A DNA stretch of 49,684 nucleotides from Cyanobium sp. E1_MAG_00006. GTDB taxonomy: Bacteria; Cyanobacteriota; Cyanobacteriia; PCC-6307; Cyanobiaceae. Made by a program: the position numbers and the translations under genes. The notes beneath the pieces are model-generated. The model saw only the letters and a program-made list of their open reading frames with translations. It ran no database searches and had not been told where the DNA came from. The DNA is taken from assembly GCA_027488975.1 (NCBI GenBank), contig JAIYAQ010000031.1:1-49684 (forward strand), given 5' to 3'. Shown here in pieces: positions 39,929 to 48,610 of this stretch; position 1 is the first letter of the stretch, and each line of letters begins with the position of its first letter.

Positions 39929-41791
39929 TCAGAAGCCCAGTCGGATCCACTGCAGCGCCCCGAGCAGCAGCACGATCGCCACGATCAGGGTGAGCACGTA
40001 GCTCTGCAGCTGGCCGCTCACACTCAGCTTCAGCCCTTCGGCAGTGGCCAGCGACAGGCGGCCGACGCCGTCCACCAGACCTTTGACAACGTTCAGATCG
40101 AACCAACGGGTGGCGCGGGCCATGCCCGCCACCAGATTCACGATGGTGGAGCGGTAGATCACCGGCGTGTAGAAGTCGGAGGCCAGCAGGTCCTGCACCA
40201 CACGCAGGCCGGGTTGGCTGGAGCGTGACCAGAACTGGTCCTGCGGCAGCAGGCAGCCGATCAGCACGCCTGCAGCTCCGCTGCCCGCCACGGCGAGAGC
40301 CACCGGCAGCGGGAAGGAGGCAATGCCGGGCACGGGATCGATCCGCTGCATGATCAAAGGCAGGAGCAGCACGATCACCGCCAGGCTCACCATCGGCAGG
40401 GCCATCCACCAGATCACCTCAGGGGTGCGGCGGGTCTTGGGCATGACGCGGCCCAGGAACACCGACCGGAACACCCGCACCACATTGGCGGCTGTGAGCA
40501 GGTTGGTGAGCAGGAACACGGCGGCGAACAGGGGGGATTCGCTCAGGAGGTTGTTCACCATCAGCCCATAGCACCAGAAGCAGCCCAGCGGCAGCAGACC
40601 CACAAGCCCGGCTCCTCCCACCAGGAAGGCCAGGGAGGTCGCGGGCATCCGGCTGCCCAATCCACCCAGTTCGGTGAGGTCCTGGCAGTTGGTGGTGGCG
40701 ATGATGCTGCCCACGCTCATGAATTGCAGGGCGCGGGCCAGGCCGTGGGCGAACAGAAAGAGAAGGGCGATCCCTGGCTTCTGCAAGGCGATCGCGATGA
40801 ACACCAGCCCCAGATAGGAGGTGGTGGAGTAGCTGAAGGCACGCTTGAGATCCACCTGGGCGATGGCCACCAGGGCTCCGCCGATGGCGCTGATCGCGCC
40901 CACCGCCAGCAGCACCGTGGTGGCCGACGGCGAAAGGGCCACGATCGGCATCAGCTTGAGCAACACGATCGCGCCGCAGGTCACCACCACCGAATTGCGC
41001 AGGATCGAGGCGGGGTTGGGACCCTCCATCGCCTCATCCAGCCAGAGGTGCATCGGGAACTGGGCGCACTTGCCCATCGGGCCGGCGATCAGGGCGATCC
41101 CCAGCAGGGTGCCCGCCAGCGGGCTGATCAGCTGTTGCTCGCGGGCTTCTCCCGCCCAGGCATAGAGATCGTTGAACTCCATCGAGCCGGCCATGGCCGA
41201 GAGGGCCACCACACCCATCAGCAGCAGCACATCCCCCACGCGCTTGGTGAGGAAGGCGTCGCGGGCTGCGGTGACAACCAGCGGCTGGGCATACCAGAAG
41301 CCCACCAGCAGATAGGTGGAGAGCGTGAGCATCTCCAGCAGGAAGTAGCTGATGAAGAGGTTGCTGCTCATCACCACGCCACTCATCGCTCCTTCGAAGA
41401 AGCCCACCAGCGCGTAGAAACGGGCCAGCGACCATTCCTTGTCGAGGTAGCCGAGGGCGAACACCTGGCACACCAGGCTCATGGTGGTCACCAGCTCCAG
41501 CGCCGCCAGATTGGTGAGCGAGAGGTCGAAGCCGATGCGCAGGTCGAGATCGGCCGCCTGGAACCAGGCGAAATCCAGATGCTGTGGACCGATCTGCACC
41601 ACCTCACGGATCACCAGGCTGCCGTGGATCACCGCCAGAAGGGTGACCAGCAGGTTGAGGTAGGCGGCGGGGCGCGGACCGTTGCGCTTGATCCAGCCCA
41701 TGGCCCAGGGCAGCGACAGCAGCATGCCGCTGAAGCCATACACCGGGATCAGCCAGGTGAACTGCAGCGGTAGGGGAAGGGCGTCGCTCAA
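39929..41791 (-). CDS. ndhF4: NDH-1 subunit NdhF4 (NuoL-like)
   Basis: The 620-residue polytopic protein has the NuoL/NdhF core: LTNLAALELVTTMSLVCQVF, FISYFLLEMLTLSTYLLVGF, FPMHLWLDEAMEGPNPASIL and the VDLKRAFSYSTTSYLGLVF helix. This is the largest antiporter-like subunit of the NDH-1MS' CO2-uptake arm. The C-terminal lateral-helix region ends with more hydrophobic segments. A 131-bp gap separates it from the ferritin-like gene upstream, the largest gap between csoS4B and cbbX. It is therefore the likeliest place for an internal promoter. Confidence 0.9.
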   Translation of the reverse strand: MSDALPLPLQFTWLIPVYGFSGMLLSLPWAMGWIKRNGPRPAAYLNLLVTLLAVIHGSLVIREVVQIGPQHLDFAWFQAADLDLRIGFDLSLTNLAALELVTTMSLVCQVFALGYLDKEWSLARFYALVGFFEGAMSGVVMSSNLFISYFLLEMLTLSTYLLVGFWYAQPLVVTAARDAFLTKRVGDVLLLMGVVALSAMAGSMEFNDLYAWAGEAREQQLISPLAGTLLGIALIAGPMGKCAQFPMHLWLDEAMEGPNPASILRNSVVVTCGAIVLLKLMPIVALSPSATTVLLAVGAISAIGGALVAIAQVDLKRAFSYSTTSYLGLVFIAIALQKPGIALLFLFAHGLARALQFMSVGSIIATTNCQDLTELGGLGSRMPATSLAFLVGGAGLVGLLPLGCFWCYGLMVNNLLSESPLFAAVFLLTNLLTAANVVRVFRSVFLGRVMPKTRRTPEVIWWMALPMVSLAVIVLLLPLIMQRIDPVPGIASFPLPVALAVAGSGAAGVLIGCLLPQDQFWSRSSQPGLRVVQDLLASDFYTPVIYRSTIVNLVAGMARATRWFDLNVVKGLVDGVGRLSLATAEGLKLSVSGQLQSYVLTLIVAIVLLLGALQWIRLGF

Positions 41792-41922
41792 GCGGGGAGA
41801 AGGATGCGGGCCCTGAGACGGACATCCGCGGTGGGATCCGGTTCAGGGCCGTAAGCGGCGGAATCTAGGCGCCGGAAGCCTGATGGAGAACAGCGGCACA
41901 TGCACCGTGAAACGGCGACCCG

Positions 41923-42477
41923 TCAGAAGCTGGCGCGCCGGGACAGGTCGCGCTGAGACGGATTGCGCTGGGAAGTGCCGCGTGGGCCGTTGTTGGCGGG
42001 GGCCATGGCTCCGTAGCGGGCGTAGCCGCGGCGGCGGCGGCCGCCGAGTTCCTGCAGCCAGGCTTCGAGATCACGGCCGTGATGCTGCTCATCCTCCAGC
42101 AGCGCAGCGAAGAACTCGCCGTTGGCCTGATCGCCCACCAGCTGGCAGAAGCGGCTGGCTTCGTCGTAATGATCGATCAGCTGCTGCTCCAGCACGGCGT
42201 TGTGCTCGAGCAGCCCCACCAGATCCGCCGCGTGGGTCACAGGATGCAGCTGAGAGGCTGCCGGTGCGACACCAAGCGACAGCATCTGCTGCACGATCCG
42301 CTCAGCGTGCTGCATCTCCTCAACCGTTTCCTGGCGGAAGCGGTCGGCAGCGGCCTCATCACCCCAGAGCCCCACGAGGGAGGCCTGGGTCATGTACTGC
42401 TGAACAGCACTCAGCTCAAGGCTGAGGGCGCGCCCCAGGTAGCCCAGGACGCGCGGATGAACGGCGTCCGTTTCCAT
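41923..42477 (-). CDS. Ferritin-like (bacterioferritin-type) diiron protein
   Basis: The 184-residue four-helix protein has E-x-S-A-x-Q-Q-Y in helix A (LSLELSAVQQYMTQ), EEMQHAERIVQQML in helix B, ELIDHY-like LEQQLIDHYDEA in helix C and LEDEQHHGRDLEAWL in helix D. The ferroxidase ligand set is complete. Small bacterioferritin-like proteins are commonly encoded beside alpha-carboxysome genes; a redox or iron-handling role there is suspected but unproven. The basic tail rich in R, S and N after residue 145 is unusual for bacterioferritin. It overlaps csoS1E by one base, so it belongs to the carboxysome operon. Confidence 0.85.
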   Translation of the reverse strand: METDAVHPRVLGYLGRALSLELSAVQQYMTQASLVGLWGDEAAADRFRQETVEEMQHAERIVQQMLSLGVAPAASQLHPVTHAADLVGLLEHNAVLEQQLIDHYDEASRFCQLVGDQANGEFFAALLEDEQHHGRDLEAWLQELGGRRRRGYARYGAMAPANNGPRGTSQRNPSQRDLSRRASF

Positions 42478-43127
42478 CAGAGGCGACGGGCGATGTCGGT
42501 GCTGCCGGCCAGGGCGGGTTCCACTTCGCCGTGGGGACGGGCAATGATGTGGGCGGCCACCAGACCGTCGCCGACGCGCTCGCAGGCATCGGCGCCGGCG
42601 CGGACCGCGGCGTTCACGGCGCCGGTCTCACCGCGCACCATCACGGTCACGTAGCCGCCGCCCACGAACTCCCTGGCGATCAGGGTCACTTCGGCGGCCT
42701 TGGTCATGGCATCAGCGGCTTCGATCGCCGGCACCAGTCCGCGGGTTTCGATCATGCCGAGGGCGATGCCGTGAACGGGAGAGGCCATGGAGGTGCTCGA
42801 TCGGGGGGATGTGGGTCGGTTGGTGCCACCGGCGTTGCCGCCGGTGGAGCCTGAGGCGCCGCTGCGGCGGCTGGTGCTGGTCGCCGCCGTGCGGGACTTG
42901 GCGGCGGTGGCCCGGGCTGCTGTGGTCCGGGCGGCGGGGGCCGGGCTGGAGGACACCGTCTGAGCGGTGACGGTAAGGGCCGGCGTTTCCGCCGGTTTTG
43001 CCGCCGCCGCCTCTTTCGCCGGAGCTGCCGTTGCCGGAGCCGGGATGGCCGTCACCGGTGTGGTGGCGGCCGCCGCTGGAGCAGCGCTGGTTCTGGCGTC
43101 GGCGGCTCGGGATCGTGGAGTGGCCAT
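42477..43127 (-). CDS. csoS1E: Carboxysome shell protein CsoS1E with long N-terminal extension
   Basis: The C-terminal ~100 residues are a BMC-H domain: GIALGMIETRGLVPAIEAAD, AREFVGGGYVTVMVRGETGA, VNAAVRAGADACERVGDGLV and AAHIIARPHGEVEPAL. Before it lies a ~113-residue extension made almost only of A, T, P, S and R (about 20 Arg/Lys), which should be disordered and basic. This layout is known for CsoS1E of alpha-cyanobacteria. An internal ATG at 42788 starts exactly at the BMC domain (MASPVHGIAL), so a short product of 103 residues is possible, although no good ribosome site precedes it. The gap to csoS4B is 85 bp. Confidence 0.85.
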   Translation of the reverse strand: MATPRSRAADARTSAAPAAAATTPVTAIPAPATAAPAKEAAAAKPAETPALTVTAQTVSSSPAPAARTTAARATAAKSRTAATSTSRRSGASGSTGGNAGGTNRPTSPRSSTSMASPVHGIALGMIETRGLVPAIEAADAMTKAAEVTLIAREFVGGGYVTVMVRGETGAVNAAVRAGADACERVGDGLVAAHIIARPHGEVEPALAGSTDIARRL

Positions 43128-43212
43128 GGCGGAAGGGGACGGTGCCCGGTGAGTGGTGCGCAGAGAACGGAATGGACTCAGGCCGGATCGGCCAGCCTGA
43201 GGGGGAAATCCC

Positions 43213-43464
43213 CTAACCGTCCGGCGACCAGTGGTCGATGATGCCGCCGATCGTCAGATCGGTGAGCAGGTCGCCATTGCCGGTGGCGAAGCGGGCGGCG
43301 GAGCCGCTGGCGGTGAACACCCAGTTGCCTGGGGAGGCGCCCACCGGGTCGCAGGCCACGCTGAGCTTGCCCTTGGGGGTGCGCAGGATGCGCAGGTTCT
43401 GGTGGGCGAAGCCCGGAACCCTGTTGGTGCAGACCAGCGAGCCCATCACCTGCATGATTTCCAT
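43213..43464 (-). CDS. csoS4B: Carboxysome vertex protein CsoS4B (BMC-P)
   Basis: The 83-residue protein MEIMQVMGSLVCTNRVPGFA...LTDLTIGGIIDHW is a compact pentameric shell protein of the CcmL/EutN/CsoS4 family, which caps the vertices of the icosahedral shell. The paired csoS4A lies directly upstream with a one-base overlap. Confidence 0.93.
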   Translation of the reverse strand: MEIMQVMGSLVCTNRVPGFAHQNLRILRTPKGKLSVACDPVGASPGNWVFTASGSAARFATGNGDLLTDLTIGGIIDHWSPDG

Positions 43465-43829
43465 CAGGCGGCGCCTCCCGAGGGGGGGCTGGCCGGAGAG
43501 GGTGTGGCCGGCTTGCCGGCATCGCTGCTGGCGGCAGGGGGGGGCGCTGCAGCGCTGGGATTGCCTGCGGCCATCTCTTTGGCGGCGTCCGGATCCCAGT
43601 GGTCGATGATCCCCACGATCGTCAGATCGCTGGGATACGACTTGCTTCCTGCGGCCTCGCGTGCCGCCGAACTGCCCACACAGATCACCCAGTCGCCTGG
43701 GATGGCCCCCACCGCGTCGACGGCAACTTTCTGGGTGCTGCCATCAAGCACCACCTGCAGGTGTTTGTGCTGGAAATCGGCGATGCGGTTGGTGGAAACC
43801 AGCGGTTTGAGAACTTTGCAGATCAACAT
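43464..43829 (-). CDS. csoS4A: Carboxysome vertex protein CsoS4A (BMC-P) with P/A-rich tail
   Basis: Residues 1-85 match the pentamer family: MLICKVLKPLVSTNRIADFQ, VDAVGAIPGDWVICVGSSAA and DLTIVGIIDHWDPD. The protein then continues for about 35 residues of low-complexity A/P/S/G, making 121 in all, longer than the usual 80-90. The tail may be disordered and face out of or into the shell; its role is unknown. It starts 1 nt after the csoSCA stop. Confidence 0.92.
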   Translation of the reverse strand: MLICKVLKPLVSTNRIADFQHKHLQVVLDGSTQKVAVDAVGAIPGDWVICVGSSAAREAAGSKSYPSDLTIVGIIDHWDPDAAKEMAAGNPSAAAPPPAASSDAGKPATPSPASPPSGGAA

Positions 43830-43830
43830 C

Positions 43831-45570
43831 TCAGTGACCTCCCCCGCTGTTGAAGGTAATGGAGGAACTTACTGTTTCCGCCGCCACATGGCGGTCGCGA
43901 TCCCGCACCGTGAGCAGGGTGTGGAGCAGGCCCTGGCTGCAGAGGTCGCTGTAGCGGGCCTCGATCGCCGCTTTGACGCGCTCGCAGTGGGCTACGGCCC
44001 GCTCGCGGGCACCGGGCACACCGCCGTGGTAGTCGAAGCGCAGCACCACCGGGATCGGCAGCCCGCGCGACACATTCAGACCCTTGAAGATCTTCACGCC
44101 CACATCAAGGTCGGGAGCGCCTTCCTCAACGGTGTCCATGTAGGCGAAGTAGGTGAGGTTGCGCAGATGAATCTCCTTGAAGCCGATGCCGACGCCGATG
44201 AAGCGTTCGGCATGGCCGAAATCGCTGTAGCTGCCGCCGTGGTACTGGCGGACGTAGTCGATCTGGGACAGGTTGTGCTCGATCAGGCGCGCCACGAGCT
44301 GAACCATGCCGGCATCGGGACGCGAAGCGGCGGCTTCCTCCACCAGCGAGTGCACGCGCGCCCGCGCCGCATCCTCCGGCAGCGAACGGGTGGCCTCATA
44401 GACGTCGCGGGCATCGAGCCAGTGATCGAGATCAGTGCCGCCGTCGCGGCCGGGCACATGCACCCGGATCGCATCGGTGTCGGTGTCCATGCCGATCAGC
44501 AGCAGATCAACGGAGGCGCCGCAGCAGAAACTGTTCTCCACCGCCTGCTGGAAGTCCTGCAGGCGCTGCAGACCCTGAGCCGCGGCAGCCTTGTCGTCGC
44601 TGCCGTGGGCGGCGCAGCCCTCGTGGCAGGGGTCCTTGGAGCTGAAGTGATACACCACCACCTTCAGGTAGCGGGTGTCGGCGTGGGCGGGGTTGGGCAG
44701 GCTTTCGCGGTAGCGGCGGTGCTCGGTCTTCACCCAGCGGTCCACCGTGTTCTCCACATCGAACATGGCGCCTGCATGGGAACGGCGACGCACGGAGCTG
44801 AACGGCAGGCGCAGGGCGTAAGCGATGGCGTGGGCCAGGCGACCGTCGGCGCAGGGGGTTACATCCAGCAGATGGAAGCCGCAGTCGAGCAGGAAGGTCT
44901 CGAAGTCTTCGGCCGCGCAGCTGCCGGCCTGGCTGGCCAGAGGGTCGTCGTTGAAGAAGCCGAGGCTGGTCTGCTCATAGGCCTCGAACACGCACCAGGC
45001 AAACAGGGTGCGCATGTCCAGCTGGCTGGTCCAGGCGGTTTCCAGGATCTGCAGCGGCAGTGGATGGCCGAGTTCCGCTTCGGCCAGCCTCTGGGCCTGG
45101 GCGACGAAATCGGTTTCATGCTGGAGGGCCGAGAGGCGCTTCAGCACCGGCACGATCCGATCGAAGGCGCCGAGTGTGCGCTCCTCGTAGGCACGCAGGG
45201 TGGCGTTGGAGAGGCCATCGCTGAGCGGATGCAGGCCTTGGCTTGCCGGGGTGCGGATCACCTGGGCGGCCACGGGGCGGACGCGCCGACCTGATGGTGC
45301 CACCGAACGGCTGTTGGTGGCTGCAGCCGTGCTGTTGGCCTTGCGGCTGCTGCTCACGGTGCGTCCACTGGTGCGGGCGGCGTAGGCCAGTTCGCGCTGG
45401 TGCAGCACCTTGCTCAGGCTGGACACGGGGCTGAGGCCGCCGCTCGTGGCGCTGACGTCAGCGGCTGCAGCACTGGTGGTGGCGCTGTCGGTGCATGGGT
45501 CCAGCGGGGGCCGGCGGCGAGGAGCCGTCGGCGCCAGGGGCCGTTGGGTGCTGGCGGGACGGCGGGACAT
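43831..45570 (-). CDS. csoSCA: Carboxysomal carbonic anhydrase CsoSCA
   Basis: The 579-residue protein has an N-terminal basic, disordered stretch of about 100 residues. In family members this part tethers the enzyme to RuBisCO. A helical domain and the catalytic domain follow. The beta-type active site is visible: C240-A-D242-G-R244, H308 in VVVYHFSS and C319 in CHEGC. These correspond to the zinc ligands and the Asp-Arg dyad of Halothiobacillus CsoSCA. The C-terminal domain is a degenerate copy of the fold. It converts bicarbonate to CO2 inside the carboxysome. The ATG follows the csoS2 stop by 10 bp. Confidence 0.95.
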   Translation of the reverse strand: MSRRPASTQRPLAPTAPRRRPPLDPCTDSATTSAAAADVSATSGGLSPVSSLSKVLHQRELAYAARTSGRTVSSSRKANSTAAATNSRSVAPSGRRVRPVAAQVIRTPASQGLHPLSDGLSNATLRAYEERTLGAFDRIVPVLKRLSALQHETDFVAQAQRLAEAELGHPLPLQILETAWTSQLDMRTLFAWCVFEAYEQTSLGFFNDDPLASQAGSCAAEDFETFLLDCGFHLLDVTPCADGRLAHAIAYALRLPFSSVRRRSHAGAMFDVENTVDRWVKTEHRRYRESLPNPAHADTRYLKVVVYHFSSKDPCHEGCAAHGSDDKAAAAQGLQRLQDFQQAVENSFCCGASVDLLLIGMDTDTDAIRVHVPGRDGGTDLDHWLDARDVYEATRSLPEDAARARVHSLVEEAAASRPDAGMVQLVARLIEHNLSQIDYVRQYHGGSYSDFGHAERFIGVGIGFKEIHLRNLTYFAYMDTVEEGAPDLDVGVKIFKGLNVSRGLPIPVVLRFDYHGGVPGARERAVAHCERVKAAIEARYSDLCSQGLLHTLLTVRDRDRHVAAETVSSSITFNSGGGH

Positions 45571-45580
45571 CGCTCAGGCC

Positions 45581-47974
45581 TCAGCCGCGGGCTCCACCGG
45601 ACACCGTGATCAGGGAACCCTGATCGGTGCTGCCGCTGGAACCGGTGAGCTTGCTGTTGGGAGGAGGCACATCCACGTTGCGCTTGTTCTGCGCGCCGGG
45701 CATCGCGCTCATGGGGCCGACGCGAGTGGGATTGCGCCGGCGGGCAGAACTGCCCTCGGTGCCGGTGACGCGGTCACCGCGGTCCCAGTCGTCGCCGGTG
45801 ACCTTCGTGCCGGAGCCCTCACCGGTCACGCGCGAGGCGGCGGGCTGATCGGCCAAGGGTGCGGCTGCCGCTTGCGCAGCGGCCAGGCGCTGGGAGGCGC
45901 GGTGATCGAAGCGGAACTGTTCAGTACCGGTCACCTTGCCGGTAGCCATGTCAAAAGGGCCGGTGATTCTCCCCCCTTGCTCGTAGGTGCTGCCGGTCAC
46001 AGTGCCGGTGGTTTCGCGCTGCACCTGGGCGGCGCGGGCGGGGGACTGGACGCTGAATTGCTGCCAGGCGGCGGCAGTCAGAGCCTGGGGAAAGTCGGCA
46101 TCGCGGCTGGTGGCCGTGCCACACACAGCGGCCTGCTGGTCGGCGCCGATGTAAGGGGTGCCGGTGACGTCGTCGCAGGCGCCTTTGTCAGCACCGGTGA
46201 GGCTGCCGCCGATGCCGGGCTGGATGCCGGTCATGCGGTTGGAGCCACGCACGGGGGTGCGCTCGCGGGTGGCGCGCACGGCCTTGGCGTTGCAGAAGTC
46301 GCCCGCCTGCTCGAGGCCTGCATAGGGAGTGCCGGTCACCACCTTGCAGATGCCGGGCTCATCACCGGTGACCTTCTCGGAACGGCCGGTGCGGGTGCCG
46401 CTCACCACCAGGTAGCGGTTGGTGACGCTGAAGCCCACCTTGGCGGCTTCGGGGGCCGGCTTGGCGCCGCAGAAGGATTCGAACTGCTGGCTGCCGATGT
46501 ATTCGTCGCCGGTGATGTTGCGGCAGCTGCCGGGCTCATCGCCGGTCACGTTCTGACCCCGGCCCACGTGGGTGCCGGTGATGCCGGTGCCGCGCAGGGT
46601 GTTGAGGCTGCTCACCTTGGTGGGAGCACGACCACCGGGGGCTGCTTCAGCACCGAGGTACTGATCGCCGGTGAGCTGACGGCCGGAGCCGGGCTCATCG
46701 CCGGTGACCTTTTCGCTACGGCCCACCAGCACACCGCTGACGGCCTGGCCGCCGAGGGTCTGGCTGCGGCCCACCTTGCGCATCGAGGGGGTGCTGGTGC
46801 CGCAATAGGCAGCCGACTGATTGGCGGAGATGTATTCGGTTCCCGTCACGCTCTTGCAGGTGCCGGGTTCATCGCCGGTGACCTTCTCACTGCGGCCCAC
46901 TTCATTGCCGGTGACCCGGTTGCCGTGGCTGGTGGCGGTGACGCGCACCTTGGCGGGCTGAATCGGGGCGGCGGGCTGGTTGCCGCAGAAGGTCTGGAAC
47001 ACTTCGGCGCCGAGGTATTCGGTGCCGGTGATCGTGCGGCAGGTGGCGGCTTCGTTGCCGGTGGTCTTGGCCGAACGGTTGGCCTGGGTGCCGGTAATCG
47101 TCTGGCCGGAGAGGGTTTCGCTCACCCCCACCTTCCAGGAGGCATCGGCTGCGGCGGCCTGCTTGGCGCCATTGCGGTTCGGGCCGCTGGGGCGGGTGGC
47201 GCCGCTGCCGCTGCCGGTGCGCACCAGGCCGGCGGAGCCGCTCTTGTTCTTCAGTTCCCGCAGCTTCTGGGAGAGCTCACGGGTGCTCAGATCTGGGTTG
47301 CCCTGGCGCACCACGGCGGCGGCACCACCGCTGGCGCTGGTGCTGGCGGACTTGCCGCGCTTGGCCAGGGCATCGCGACGGGCCAGCACCAGTGCACGGC
47401 TGGGGTTGTGCTGGGCTGTGCCTTTCTTGGTGGCCGAACGGGCAGCCGGCTTGGCGGCTGCGGTGCTGGCGGCACGGCCGGTGTCCAGCGACAGGCTGGC
47501 GGTGCGGGCACTGCTGCGGTTATCGCCAGCTTCGTTCTCCTGGCACTTGCACTTGTGCTCAGCAGCTGCGGCGGGCGCTGCGGCCTTGGCTTCCTTGGCG
47601 GCCTCGGTGCGGCTGCGATCCTTCGACTTATCGGCGCGTTTGCCGGAGCGGCTCAGGGCTTCGCGGCGCGCCAGCACCAGTTCTCGACTTGGGTTGGCGA
47701 CGGCCTTGGCCGTGCTGCGGTGACCGCTGGCTGGAGCGGAGATCAGCTCGACGCTCGCACGAGCGGCCCGGCGGCTCGCACTGCTGGCGACCGGTGCAGG
47801 AGCTGACACTGCGGCGACTTCAGGCGCAGGGTTATTCGTCCGCGTCGGACGGGCATCGGCGGCGGTGCGAACACGGCTGGGGGATGAGGTGTAGCGCCCA
47901 GTGGCCTTCTTGCCACCATTGGTCAGCGCCTTGCGGCGCTCCAGAGCTGCTTCACGACTCGATGTGCTGGCCAT
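45581..47974 (-). CDS. csoS2: Carboxysome scaffold protein CsoS2
   Basis: The 797-residue disordered scaffold begins MASTSSREAALERRKALTNG. The N-region holds four short basic helices that bind RuBisCO: LERRKALTNGGKKA, LARREALSRSGKRA, LARRDALAKRGKSA and LSQKLRELKNKSG. The middle region has six ~50-residue repeats built on GRSEKVTGDEPG...VTGT-Y plus cysteines. The C-region carries several VTG motifs and ends SLITVSGGARG, the conserved shell-anchoring peptide. The third middle repeat (GRSEKVTGDEPGSGRQLTGD) lacks the cysteines found in the others. An in-frame extension upstream of the ATG at 47974 is out of character. It follows rbcS by 199 bp. Confidence 0.95.
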   Translation of the reverse strand: MASTSSREAALERRKALTNGGKKATGRYTSSPSRVRTAADARPTRTNNPAPEVAAVSAPAPVASSASRRAARASVELISAPASGHRSTAKAVANPSRELVLARREALSRSGKRADKSKDRSRTEAAKEAKAAAPAAAAEHKCKCQENEAGDNRSSARTASLSLDTGRAASTAAAKPAARSATKKGTAQHNPSRALVLARRDALAKRGKSASTSASGGAAAVVRQGNPDLSTRELSQKLRELKNKSGSAGLVRTGSGSGATRPSGPNRNGAKQAAAADASWKVGVSETLSGQTITGTQANRSAKTTGNEAATCRTITGTEYLGAEVFQTFCGNQPAAPIQPAKVRVTATSHGNRVTGNEVGRSEKVTGDEPGTCKSVTGTEYISANQSAAYCGTSTPSMRKVGRSQTLGGQAVSGVLVGRSEKVTGDEPGSGRQLTGDQYLGAEAAPGGRAPTKVSSLNTLRGTGITGTHVGRGQNVTGDEPGSCRNITGDEYIGSQQFESFCGAKPAPEAAKVGFSVTNRYLVVSGTRTGRSEKVTGDEPGICKVVTGTPYAGLEQAGDFCNAKAVRATRERTPVRGSNRMTGIQPGIGGSLTGADKGACDDVTGTPYIGADQQAAVCGTATSRDADFPQALTAAAWQQFSVQSPARAAQVQRETTGTVTGSTYEQGGRITGPFDMATGKVTGTEQFRFDHRASQRLAAAQAAAAPLADQPAASRVTGEGSGTKVTGDDWDRGDRVTGTEGSSARRRNPTRVGPMSAMPGAQNKRNVDVPPPNSKLTGSSGSTDQGSLITVSGGARG

Positions 47975-48127
47975 GTCCGCCCGGCGAATGGAATGACTGA
48001 ATAAGTGGCAGCAGCTGCACCACACCACGGCAACACCGTCTCAGCGGCGTGGCAAGGGTGGAGGACTGACCGCGATAGGCGGAGCGGCGGTGGGTTGACC
48101 CCACGCGCAGATTCTCCGCAGGAGAGG

Positions 48128-48154
48128 TGTGGCCCCGCTGACGCAGGGGCCACA
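48128..48154 (-). promoter_or_regulatory. Hairpin between rbcS and csoS2
   Basis: TGTGGCCCC and GGGGCCACA form a perfect 9-bp stem with a 9-nt loop, starting about 20 nt after the rbcS stop. A second small hairpin (TCTCC-GCA-GGAGA) follows at 48113-48125. No T-run follows, so it more likely stabilises the rbcLS message or limits read-through into csoS2 than fully terminates. That would fit the need for far more RuBisCO than scaffold. Confidence 0.55.
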
Positions 48155-48173
48155 GCCATTGAGGACCGCTAAA

Positions 48174-48515
48174 TCAGCGGCCTTCGAACACCACGAAGCA
48201 GGAACCCTGGCTCTGGGTGTAGGCGTCGTAGCCGACCAGACGCACGTGGTGGTCGGGGTAGGCGCGGTGGCAAGCCTCGAGCTCGTTCACGATCACGCTG
48301 AGATCCTTCTCACCGAAGAAAGGCAGCTTCCAGTAAGACCAGTAGGTGGCCATGGAATTGCTGGGGTGGACGTGCTCAACGAGCGGGCTCCAACCCTGGG
48401 CAATGATGTAAGCGATTTGGTCGTAGATCTCGTCCTGGGTGAAGGGCGGCAGGAAGCCGAACGTCTCCAGGGTGGCGACTGTTTGGTAGTCACCCACGGT
48501 GCTCTTGAAGGGCAT
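48174..48515 (-). CDS. rbcS: RuBisCO small subunit, form IA
   Basis: The 113-residue protein MPFKSTVGDYQTVATLETFG, with FLPPFTQDEIYDQIAYIIAQ, SYWKLPFFGEKDLSVIVNEL and VRLVGYDAYTQSQGSCFVVF, is a typical cyanobacterial form IA small subunit. An AAGGA sequence five bases before the ATG (48521-48525) fixes this start against an upstream in-frame ATG at 48557. It assembles with RbcL into the L8S8 enzyme packed in the carboxysome. Confidence 0.96.
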   Translation of the reverse strand: MPFKSTVGDYQTVATLETFGFLPPFTQDEIYDQIAYIIAQGWSPLVEHVHPSNSMATYWSYWKLPFFGEKDLSVIVNELEACHRAYPDHHVRLVGYDAYTQSQGSCFVVFEGR

Positions 48516-48567
48516 GGGGATCCTTGCGTTGGATGGAATGAATGAACCTTTCAGCAATGGGTGAGAA

Positions 48568-48586
48568 GCGTGGCCTCAGACCACGC
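48568..48586 (-). promoter_or_regulatory. Intercistronic hairpin between rbcL and rbcS
   Basis: GCGTGG and CCACGC form a 6-bp perfect stem with a 7-nt loop in the 95-bp gap. No T-run follows. It may mark a processing or stability element between the two subunit cistrons. Confidence 0.4.
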
Positions 48587-48610
48587 ATCCGCATCCGCAT
48601 CGACGACTGA

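Noticed and set aside
45410-47806. A 798-codon plus-strand frame antisense to csoS2 and csoSCA
   Set aside because: It is G/A-rich low-complexity sequence that mirrors the repetitive GC-rich csoS2 gene; the minus strand has the real, conserved protein.
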